From Mya arenaria (taxonomy: Eukaryota > Mollusca > Bivalvia > Myida > Myidae): 64,000 nucleotides of DNA. Position 1 is the first letter of the stretch. Every line of letters starts with the position of its first letter. The notes beneath the pieces are model-generated. The model ran no database searches. It saw only the letters and a list, made by a program, of their open reading frames with translations, and was not told the origin of the DNA. This document shows, piece by piece, positions 54,641 to 64,000 of the stretch. Both the position numbers and the translations under genes were made by a program. Where the stretch lies: positions 28,549,201 to 28,613,200 of the forward strand of contig NC_069136.1 of assembly GCF_026914265.1 (NCBI RefSeq), in the 5' to 3' direction.

Positions 54641-57600
54641 GATCTTGCCTTGAGCATTATTGTAGTCGTTTACTGTGGCTGATAAGATATTGCACAGTGC
54701 ATTATTGTACTCGTAAACTGTGGCTGAAAATATATTGGCTTGTGAGTTATTGTAGTCGTAAACTGTGGCTGAAAATATATTGTCTTGTGAGTTATTGTAG
54801 TCGTAAACTGTGGCTGGAAATATATTGACTTGTGAATTATTGTAGTCGTAAACTGTGGCTGAAAATATATTGTCTTGTGAATTATTGTAGTCGTAAACTG
54901 TGGCTGGAAATATATTGTCTTGTGAATTATTGTAGTCGTAAACTGTGGCTGAAAAGATATTGCACTGTGCATTATTGTAGTCGTAAACTGTGGCTGGAAA
55001 TATATTGTCTTGTGAATTATTGTAGTCGTAAACTGTGGCTGGAAATATATTGTCTTGTGAATTATTGTAGTCGTAAACTGTGGCTGAAAAGATATTGCAC
55101 AGTGCATTATTGTAGTCGTAAACTGTGGCTGGAAATATATTGCACTGTGCATTATTGTAGTCGTAAACTGTGGCTGGAAATATATTGCACTGTGCATTAT
55201 TGTAGTCGTAAACTGTGGCTGAAAATATATTGTCTTGTGAATTATTGTAGTCGTAAACTGTGGCTGGAAATATATTGTCTTGTGAATTATTGTAGTCATA
55301 AACTGTGGCTGAAAAGATATTGCACAGTGCATTATTGTAGTCGTAAACTGTGGCTGGAAATATATTGTCTTGTGAATTATTGTAGTCGTAAACTGTGGCT
55401 GGAAATATATTGACTTGTTAATTATTGTAGTCGTAAACTGTGGCTGAAAATATATTGCCTTGTGAATTAAGGTAATCGTAAACTGTGGCTGAAAATATAT
55501 TGGCTTGTGAGTTATTGTAGTCGTAAACTGTGGCTGGAAATATATTGCACTGTGAATTATTGTAGTCGTAAACTGTGGCTGGAAATATATTGCCTTGTGA
55601 ATTATTGTAGTCGTAAACTGTGGCTGAAAATATATTGTCTTGTGAATTATTGTAGTCGTAAACTGTGGCTGGAAATATATTGTCTTGTGAATTATTGTAG
55701 TCATAAACTGTTGCTGAACAGATATTGCACAGTGCATTATTGTAGTCGTAAACTGTGGCTGAAAATATATTGGCTTGTGAATTATTGTAGTCGTAAACTG
55801 TGGCTGAAAATATATTGCCTTGTGAATTATTGTAGTCGTAAACTGTGGCTGAAAATATATTGCCTTGTGAATTAAGGTAATCGTAAACTGTGGCTGAAAA
55901 TATATTGGCTTGTGAGTTATTGTAGTCGTAAACTGTGGCTGAAAATATATTGCCTTGTGAGTTATTGTAGTCGTAAACTGTGGCTGAAAATATATTGCCT
56001 TGTGAATTAAGGTAATTGTAAACTGTGGCTGAAAATATATTGACTTGTGAGTTATTGTAGTCGTAAACTGTGGCTAAAAATATATTGACTTGTGAATTAT
56101 TGTAATCGTAAACTGTGGCTGAAAATATATTGCCTTGTGAGTTATTGTAGTCGTAAACTGTGGCTGAAAATATATTGCCTTGTGAGTTATTGTAGTCGTA
56201 AACTGTGGCTGAAAATATATTGCCTTGTGAGTTATTGTAGTCGTAAACTGTGGCTGAAAATATATTGGCTTGTGAGTTATTGTAGTCGTAAACTGTGGCT
56301 GAAAATATATTGGCTTGTGAGTTATTGTAGTCGTAAACTGTGGCTGAAAATATATTGCCTTGTGAGTTATTGTAGTCGTAAACTGTGGCTGAAAATATAT
56401 TGCCTTGTGCGTTATTGTAGTCGTAAACTGTGGCTGAAAATATATTGGCTTGTGAGTTATTGTAGTCGTAAACTGTGGCTTAAAATATATTGGCTTGTGA
56501 GTTATTGTAGTCGTAAACTGTGGCTAAAAATAACTTGACTTGTGAATTATTGTAATCGTAAACTGTGGCTGAAAATATATTGGCTTGTGAGTTATTGTAA
56601 TCGTAAACTGTGGCTGAAAATATATTGCCTTGTGAGTTATTGTAGTCGTAAACTGTGGCTGAAAATATATTGGCTTGTGAGTTATTGTAGTCGTAAACTG
56701 TGGCTGAAAATATATTGGCTTGTGAGTTATTGTAGTCGTAAACTGTGGCTGAAAATATATTGGCTTGTGAGTTATTGTAGTCGTAAACTGTGGCTGAAAA
56801 TATATTGGCTTGTGAGTTATTGTAGTCGTAAACTGTGGCTGAAAATATATTGCCTTGTGCGTTATTGTAGTCGTAAACTGTGGCTGAAAATATATTGGCT
56901 TGTGAGTTATTGTAGTCGTAAACTGTGGCTTAAAATATATTGGCTTGTGAGTTATTGTAATCGTAAACTGTGGCTTAAAATATATTGGCTTGTGAGTTAT
57001 TGTAGTCGTAAACTGTGGCTGAAAATATATTGGCTTGTGAGTTATTGTAGTCGTAAACTGTGGCTGAAAATATATTGGCTTATGCGTTATTGTAGTCGTA
57101 AACTGTAGCTGAAAATGTATTGGCTTGTGAGTTATATTAGTCGTAAACTGTGGCTGAAAATATATTGGCTTGTGAGTTATATTAGTCGTAAACTGTGGCT
57201 AAATATATATTGGCTTGTGAGTTATTGTAGTCGTAAACTGTGGCTGAAAATATATTGGCTTGTGAGTTATTGTAGTCGTAAACTGTGGCTGAAAATATAT
57301 TGGCTTGTGCGTTATTGTAGTCGTAAACTGTGGCTGAAAATATATTGCCTTGTGCGTTATTGTAGTCGTAAACTGTGGCTGAAAATATATTGCCTTGTGC
57401 GTTATTGTAGTCGTAAACTGTGGCTGAAAATATATTGGCTTGTGCGTCATTGTAGTCGTAAACTGTGGCTGAAAATATATTGGCTTGTGAGTTATTGTAG
57501 TCGTAAACTGTGGCTGAAAATATATTGGCTTGTGAGTTATTGTAGTCGTAAACTGTGGCTGAAAATATATTGCCTTGTGCGTTATTGTAGTCGTAAACTG

Positions 57601-57950
57601 TGGCTAAAAATATATTGGCTTGTGAGTTATTGTAGTCGTAAACTGTGACTGAAAATATATTGCCTTGTGCGTTATTGTAGTCGTAAACTGTGGCTAAAAA
57701 TATATTGGCTTGTGAGTCATTGTAGTCGTAAACTGTGGCTGAAAATATATTGCCTTGTGCGTTATTGTAGTCGTAAACTGTGGCTGAAAATATATTGCCT
57801 TGTGCGTTATTGTAGTCGTAAACTGTGGCTGAAAATATATTGCCTTGTGCGTTATTGTAGTCGTAAACTGTGGCTGAAAATATATTGCCTTGTGCGTTAT
57901 TGTAGTCGTAAACTGTGGCTACTAACATATTGCCTTGTCCATTATAAGAA
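54641..57950. repeat. 45-bp minisatellite, about 73 copies
   Basis: Unit TGTAGTCGTAAACTGTGGCT plus GAAAATATATTGGCTTGTGA plus GTTAT. Because 45 is a multiple of three the frame is fixed: the plus strand reads a 15-residue repeat (NYCSRKLWLKIYCLV) and the minus strand another (YFQPQFTTTIIHKTI), open for up to 193 and 355 codons. Left units favour TGTCTTGTGAATTAT and TGCACTGTGCATTAT; right units favour TGGCTTGTGAGTTAT and TGCCTTGTGCGTTAT, so the array evolved in blocks. Confidence 0.98.
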
Positions 57951-58676
57951 AAGCTGGTAAGAAATAGTTTCATTTGTGCTTCATTTTTTATATACGATAA
58001 GCTTATGCAAGAAATTTATTGCTTGATAAACAGAGTGCAAGAGTTTCGATTGACGACCTTAGCCTGCGCTATGTCTACAAAATAATTCGCAAGCTACTTT
58101 GCAAGCATTAAATATTTGATGAAAACCAGTCGTAAAAAAATGAAAAGGTCAATTATTCTGGTAATCAAGCAATAGATTTTTTTGCATAATCATGACTGAG
58201 ATGTGACGTCACAAACCACGTGGTTTGTCCACACTGTAAAATGCTGACATAAATTGTCCTTTATTCGACGAGAAACAAACACCAGACTAAGGCGCTAACT
58301 AGACTCACGGCTTATAAATTTATAAATTGATTTCAAAAGAAAACATTTTGTCATTTTCCATTTGTTCACACTGACAGAAGCCCCTTGTGTTGCATTGTTT
58401 TTATTGGAGACAGATTCTCCTCATAGGAGAAATTCAGATATGGAAGGAAAAAGCAGTTAGATACTTGGGGCTGCAGAAGAAGAGATAGCATTCAAAGAGA
58501 CACTGCTGTTGAGGACTGAGCTGAACGGAACACTAGCAATGGTCAGTGAAACTTTGCTTATTGATTTTAAGGGCTTTAAAAGTGAATTGTTGGAAGTAAT
58601 GTCAAAGTTATCAGTTGGAAAAAGATCAATTAAATCAATTACACGCTTGATTATTATAAGTATATTATAAGTATTT
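57951..58676. other. Intergenic stretch with a CRE word and an 18-bp palindrome
   Basis: TGACGTCA at 58204-58211 directly abuts the palindrome ACAAACCACGTGGTTTGT (58211-58228), which contains a CACGTG E box. No supported gene; no exon could be confirmed in 58400-58560. Confidence 0.4.
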
Positions 58677-59045
58677 TAAAGATGCATTCTTACTCCCAAA
58701 TAAGCAGTACCAAAATTAATGAAATTGTTTTGATTTATCGAAAAGGATGAATAAATACCAAAAACAATGTTCTTATGAAGGATATCGTGAATAATGTGAA
58801 AGAAAGGTGCAGACAACATGGTATTTCTTGTTTATGAGACAAAAGTTGATCACTGTAAATATTTAAGGACCCACCATACATTTAAAAATTGTTCAGCTAT
58901 TAAATACACGGTTACACTCTTGTTAGCAGTATATAATATTTTCCATAAATGCATTATTTATAAAGGAGTTAAAGGCTTATCACTCAAAAAATATATTTGT
59001 TATACATGTGTATGTATTGATTTTAAATACGTGTATTACTTTAAT
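58677..59045. mobile_element. MITE family C, copy 2, about 370 bp
   Basis: Starts TTTTAAAGATGCATTCTTAC and ends ACGTGTATTACTTTAA. The inside matches 20400-20750 (TCCATAAATGCATTATTTA, GGCTTATCACTCAAAA). Confidence 0.7.
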
Positions 59046-59912
59046 CATGTGCTATAAGTACGAAATTCATCGAAAGAAGTATAAAGAATTAATCATTAAA
59101 AGTAGAATACAATTGCAGTTCAAATATCATTAAATTATTCAATGAAATTATCAAACACTTCAGTGAAAATTATAGCTGTGTATACATTTAGTTAAGAAAA
59201 ACATGACTGAATTTTTGTTTCTAACTATCTACACTAGTTTCTTTTTTATTTTATTTTCTAGACGAACAATTTTAGTGTTTTTTTTTATTTTCAATGAAAC
59301 AGTTCAAAGTGTTTTATTTCAAAGTTTCAACAGAACAGACCATTTATTAACTAGAAATTTATAACAGTTTGGCCGAATATTGTACAAAATGGAGACAAAA
59401 TTCAAACATATTTATAATGCGAAATTACAAACAAAATATACAAAATAAAGAAGTACATATTTCAAGTTACCCGAAAGTTTTTTATGTCAGATATTAAAGT
59501 ATGTCGATATGTTTCTGTGTATGCAGTTTTAACAACCACCATACTAGCAAGCCTGAATCGTAAATTTTAAGTCACGAATACGTTGTGTTTTTTAATCAAA
59601 ACAGTTTAAATCCTGTAGAATGTTCACTAACATAGCGTGTAGTTGCGTACGGTATAATAGATGGTCTGATACAGTGATTTACACTTAATTCTGTTTATTA
59701 CCTTTAGTTACTTCAAATTTACCTAGGTACGGCTGTTATCTTTTATATCAAATTCATAAGTAATACATCTGATTTGATTTTTTTGCACATAATAATTCCT
59801 TAATTTATCATTGATTTTAAAAGACAGTGATTAAATTTTTCTTCATAAACAACGCGATTTGGTAAATGACGTTTCATGTGTAAAACAGGATCAAATCGTC
59901 GAGATGTGTGTA
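59046..59912. other. AT-rich intergenic region
   Basis: No supported gene, RNA or repeat. Confidence 0.4.
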
Positions 59913-60376
59913 TACCACGTGGTAAATTACGTCATATTTGCTATTTCGGAAGGCAACATTTTGCTTAAATTGAAGTCTTAAATCAAAGATAACTTTTCTT
60001 TTACAACATCATTTTAACTGGAACAAAGGGCAGTCTTTGCCGCTTAAGGAGCCTCGCATTTGTTTTTTTTACCGTAGTTTGATAAGTTGATTAGTTTCAT
60101 CAAACACTTCGAGAAACCTGTTTCCAAAATAATGTTTTGACAGTGCTCCGTCAGACGGCCGTATTGCGAAAAGATTTGTCGAAGTGTTTAAAGAAACTAA
60201 ACTCTCAATCAAAATCTGGTAAACGATCGAAGGCAGGGCTCCGTAAGCTGCGTAAACTGCGCTATGTTTCATTTAAAATGGTAAAGAAATAGTGAAGATA
60301 ACTTTGTTTAAAGTCTTTTTTCAAATGAAAATATTGCCTTCCGACGTAGTATTTATGACGCAATTTATCACGTTGT
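59913..60376. mobile_element. MITE with long terminal inverted repeats, about 460 bp
   Basis: Left ACGTGGTAAATTACGTCATA, then TCGGAAGGCAACATTTTG; right AAATATTGCCTTCCGACGT, then TATGACGCAATTTATCACGT. Imperfect inverted repeats of about 55 bp. The 67-codon minus-strand frame in the middle shows no transposase feature. Confidence 0.7.
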
Positions 60377-60940
60377 ATGCACACACTGATCAATGGACGG
60401 TTGATAAGTTGGCACTGTACTTTGTCATTGCCTGGAGCGGCAGATTGACATGAATCCTTTCACTACAGGACTGGGTAATACCCACACAGCTACATGGCTG
60501 GTTTAATACAATATCAAACTAAACGTTTGAACTGCCACACATTTCGAAAAATATGTATACCACTGAAGACTTTTTGGCGTTTTCAAAACCAATTTTGATA
60601 AGATAACATTTTAACACGATAATGGCTTATCACTACTGTATTCTGACGAAAAACTAGTCTAAGAATAGATGATCATTTAAGCGTTTCAGGCGTTTCACAA
60701 AAACTCTCCGAATAAATATTCCATAAAGTGTTTATCGTCCTAAAGATCATTAGATATATATTACTTATGGAAATAAGACTCAGCTATTGAAATCTCAAAA
60801 ATCGACCATGTTATCAGACGTTTCAATGTCAGTGGGGGACTTTTGTTAAAGCCCCATTTCATCATACATTTGATATATGCTGTATATTTATATGTCGTAT
60901 TTAATTTATCATTGAAAAAGAAAATAAAGAAACAAGTCCT
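60377..60940. other. Intergenic stretch
   Basis: AT-rich, no supported feature. Confidence 0.4.
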
Positions 60941-61191
60941 GGCCCCAATTTCTCGAAACTTCTTAAGCTTAACAGGCTTAAGTCGCTTATTTCAATTAGC
61001 CAAAACACATACTGAAAATGGATTTTGAAAAACGAAAAATGGTTTATTCTGATAATTATACAGATTATTCCAACAAATGTTCTAAAAATTCTTGAAGAAG
61101 TAAATATAACACATTTTATAGAACAACAAAAATGGTGAGGTTAGCCTAATCCTGTTATAAGGGACTTAAGAAGTTTCGAGAAATTGTGTCC
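60941..61191. mobile_element. MITE family A, copy 2, 251 bp
   Basis: Same terminal inverted repeats and interior (CTTAACAGGCTTAAGTCGCT; CCTAATCCTGTTATAAGGGA) as 39560-39809. The right tip is slightly diverged (GAAATTGTGTCC). Confidence 0.85.
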
Positions 61192-62116
61192 AGGTTACAA
61201 ATATATAAACAGGCGTCAAGCTTATTTTCTACCATGTCTCTCATATAATAATATAATATTTTTGTATGTAATATTTGTGTGCAGGTTTTGTGGAATTCGT
61301 GAAATATGGTAACGTCAGGTTAAAGGAGGTTGTTTTAACATCGCGTGTCACGTCATAATAAATAACTTTTAATTAGATTAAATTTAACTGCTCGGTTTGT
61401 GTCGTATTTAAGCCCGTTATTTGTTGTTGATGAGTAGAGTCACGAAATGTGGCTTGATTTTAAAGACTTTATTTCTCCCTGTTGGAGCAGACTTCGTATG
61501 GTACGATAGTGTAATGAAGAGTTTATAGAAATGTATCAGATTGAAATAGAAAAAAGAACTTATCTGTCGAGCAACTTCCAAGTCATCAACGTGACGTTTG
61601 GCATGACTGGAAATAAAGTACTGCCCGAACTAATGAAACTAAATATACGTTTTCCCATGGGTGACAAAAGCAACTTGAATATTGCCTTAAATAATAAGTT
61701 TTATGCGACGTTATGATCCCTGACGAACTGACGAAGACGGCAGAGTTAGTATGATGGAAACTGTTCATTAGCCAGTAATGGTTATATTCTATAGGGCATA
61801 CCCAAGGATTGCAAAAGATCAGTATACAGATAATTGCACCGAGCATGAACTTCGGAACCGCACGCTAGAGGTGCATAGTAAAACGGAGTGTTTTACTGAA
61901 AGAGGGATTGTTTGAATGATAAAAAAGAATATCAACAGATTGAAACGAGCATGGTTTGATGGAAACTGTTCATTTTCAGTTACGATACGTGCAACACTGT
62001 CCACAAGCCACTGGCTGAAATGGTGGACATGGTTTCCGTTCTCGTTAATTAGGCATGTACAATGTCCCAGAAGGACTTGAAATAGAACAATACTTATTGT
62101 TCTTCTATGCTTTCAG
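61192..62116. other. Intergenic or intronic stretch
   Basis: No confirmed exon. GATGGAAACTGTTCATT occurs twice (near 61753 and 61958). This region may hold upstream exons of the exon at 62117. Confidence 0.35.
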
Positions 62117-62235
62117 AGAACCCAACTGATTGTCTTGGTAATAGTCGTCATTATGACGCCGGCACGAGCCTTCAAACTGTCTGGTAACACCCTGTATGAG
62201 ATGGGCTGCATGAAGCAGTGTGGCTCATATTTCAG
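62117..62235 (+). CDS. Candidate exon of a secreted or membrane protein, source of the splice-donor array
   Basis: After TCTATGCTTTCAG, 119 bp are open in one frame and end TTTCAG|GTGAGT, phase 2. They code a hydrophobic run (TQLIVLVIVVIMTPARA), then FKLSGNTLYEMGCMKQCGSY with two cysteines. It looks like a signal-peptide end followed by a mature N-terminus. No in-frame ATG precedes the hydrophobic run within the exon, so the start would be in an earlier exon. It may belong to the Cys-rich family at 29-40 kb, but lengths and phases do not match and I cannot claim it. Confidence 0.5.
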
Positions 62236-64000
62236 GTGAGTGCAGGTATTAGAGTGAATGTATGAAGCAGTGTGGCTCATATTTCAGGTGAGTGCAGGTA
62301 TAAGAGTGAATGTATGAAGCAGTGTGGCTCATATTTCAGGTGAGTGCAGGTATTAGAGTTGAATGTATGAAGCAGCGTGGCTCATATTTCGGGTGAGTGC
62401 AGGTATTAGAGTGAATGTATGAAGCAGCGTGGCTCATATTTTAGGTAGGTGCAGGTATAAGAGTGAATGCATGAAGCAGCGTGGCTCATATTTTAGGTGG
62501 GTGCAGGTATAAGAGTGAATGCATGAAGCAGTGTGGCTCATATTTTAGGTAGGTGCGGGTATTAGAGTGAATATATGAAGCAGAGTGGCTCATATTTTAA
62601 GTGAGTGCAGGTATAAGAGTGAATATATGAAGCGGCTTGGCTCATATTTTAGGTAAGTGCAGATATAAGAATGAATGCATGAAGCAGTTGGCTCATATTT
62701 TAGGTGAGTGCAGGTATTAGAGTGAATGTATGAAGCAGTGTGGCTCATATTTCAGGTGAGTGCAGGTATAAGAGTGAATGTATGAAGCAGTGTGGCTCAT
62801 ATTTTAGGTAGGTGCAGGTATAAGAGTGAATATATGAAGCAGTGTGGCTCATATTTCAGGTGAGTGCAGGTATTAGAGTGAATGCATGAAGCAGTGTGGC
62901 TCATATTTCAGGTAAGTGCAGATATAAGAGTGAATATATGAAGCAGAGTGGCTCATATTTTAGGTAAGTGCAGGTATTAGAGTGAATGCATGAAGCAGCA
63001 TGGCTCATATTTCAGGTAAGTGCAGATATAAGAGTGAATATATGAAGCAGCGTGGCTCATATTTCAGGTAAGTGCAAGTATAAGAGTGAATATATGAAGC
63101 AGCGTGGCTCATATTTTAGGTAAGTGCAGGTATTAGAGTGAATGCATGAAGCAGCGTGGCTCATATTTTAGGTAAGTGCAGGTATAAGAGTGAATATATG
63201 AAGCAGCGTGGCTCATATTTCAGGTAAGTGCAGGTATTAGAGTGAATGCATGAAGCAGCGTGGCTCATATTTCAGGTAAGTGCAGGTATTAGAGTGAATG
63301 CATGAAGCAGCGTGGCTCATATTTCAGGTAAGTGCAGGTATTAGAGTGAATATATGAAGCAGCGTGGCTCATATTTTAGGTAGGTGCAGGTATAAGAGTG
63401 AATGTATGAAGCAGTGTGGCTCATATTTCAGGTGAGTGCAGGTATTAGAGTGAATGTATGAAGCAGCGTGGCTCATATTTCAGGTGAGTGCAGGTATTAG
63501 AGTGAATGCATGAAGCAGCGTGGCTCATATTTCAGGTGAGTGCAGGTATTAGAGTGAATGCATGAAGCAGCGTGGCTCATATTTTAGGTGAGTGCAGGTA
63601 TTAGAGTGAATGCATGAAGCAGCGTGGCTCATATTTTAGGTGAGTGCAGGTATTAGAGTGAATGCATGAAGCAGCGTGGCTCATATTTTAGGTAAGTGCA
63701 GGTATAAGAAAGAATATATGAAGCAGCGTGGCTCATATTTCAGGTAAGTGAAGGTATTAGAGTGAATGCATGAAGCAGCGTGGCTCATATTTTAGGTAAG
63801 TGCAGGTATTAGAGTGAATGCATGAAACAGCGTGGCTCATATTTCAGGTGAGTGCAGGTATTAGAGTGAATGCATGAAGCAGTGTGGCTCATATTTTAGG
63901 TGAGTGCAGGTATTAGAGTGAATGTATGAAGCAGTGTGGCTCATATTTTAGGTGGGTGCAGGTATAAGAGTGAATGTATGAAGCAGCGTGGCTCATATTT
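62197..64000. repeat. 52-bp minisatellite built from an exon/intron boundary, about 34 copies
   Basis: Unit ATGAAGCAGCGTGGCTCATA plus TTTCAGGTGAGTGCAGGTAT plus TAGAGTGAATGC. The first 26 bases equal the end of the exon at 62117-62235, and the rest equals the start of its intron. Most units keep CAGGTGAGT, CAGGTAAGT, TAGGTAAGT or TAGGTGAGT. The array runs off the right edge of the window. Confidence 0.95.

Noticed and set aside
54641-57950. A CRISPR-like array
   Set aside because: There are no unique spacers: the whole 45-bp unit repeats. The context is eukaryotic.

Overview
The window looks like nuclear DNA of a bivalve mollusc. It is AT-rich and gene-poor, its genes have introns with GT-AG borders, and it carries dispersed repeats I associate with bivalves: two tRNA-derived SINEs, the family whose head reads GGGGAGACATATTG and whose body is full of AGGTCA words, and several short palindromic MITEs. 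No bacterial-type operon, CRISPR array or retrovirus-like element was seen. A heterodont bivalve is my guess and is not proven.

Layout. Bases 1-2363 hold a 39-bp minisatellite and a pogo-like MITE. Bases 2364-12235 (minus strand) hold a complete 12-exon gene that I could splice by hand with consistent phases. It encodes a 626-residue protein with a disordered N-terminus, six 23-residue leucine-rich repeats and a Cys-rich tail (LRRC63-like). Its introns carry MITEs and two minisatellites. At 14164-14349 (plus) is a first exon strongly resembling mitochondrial agmatinase; I found no further exons. Between 14.5 and 18.7 kb lie a SINE, a 1.2-kb hAT-like element and an isolated LINE ORF1. From 21.1 to 28.1 kb runs a 41-bp minisatellite, split cleanly by a 1.9-kb mobile repeat rich in nuclear-receptor-type half-sites.

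The most novel part is 29.1-40.6 kb. Two three-exon plus-strand genes, 29114-32119 and 37744-40615, can be spliced by eye. They encode small secreted proteins of 128 and 117 residues with a shared C-terminal cysteine scaffold, C-x2-C-x5-C-x-C-x4-C-x3/4-C. Both have a 126-bp signal-peptide exon, a phase-0 first intron, a phase-1 second intron and a minisatellite inside intron 2. I recognise no known family.

From 41 kb to the end the window is mostly repeats: 30-, 37-, 38-, 45- and 52-bp minisatellites, MITEs, a second SINE and a worn LINE 3' end. The last array (62.2 kb to the window end) is a tandem amplification of an exon/intron boundary, so nearly every 52-bp unit carries a consensus-like 5' splice site. 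About a quarter of the window is minisatellite, in roughly eleven unrelated families. Most long open frames here come from arrays whose unit lacks stop triplets and are not genes.
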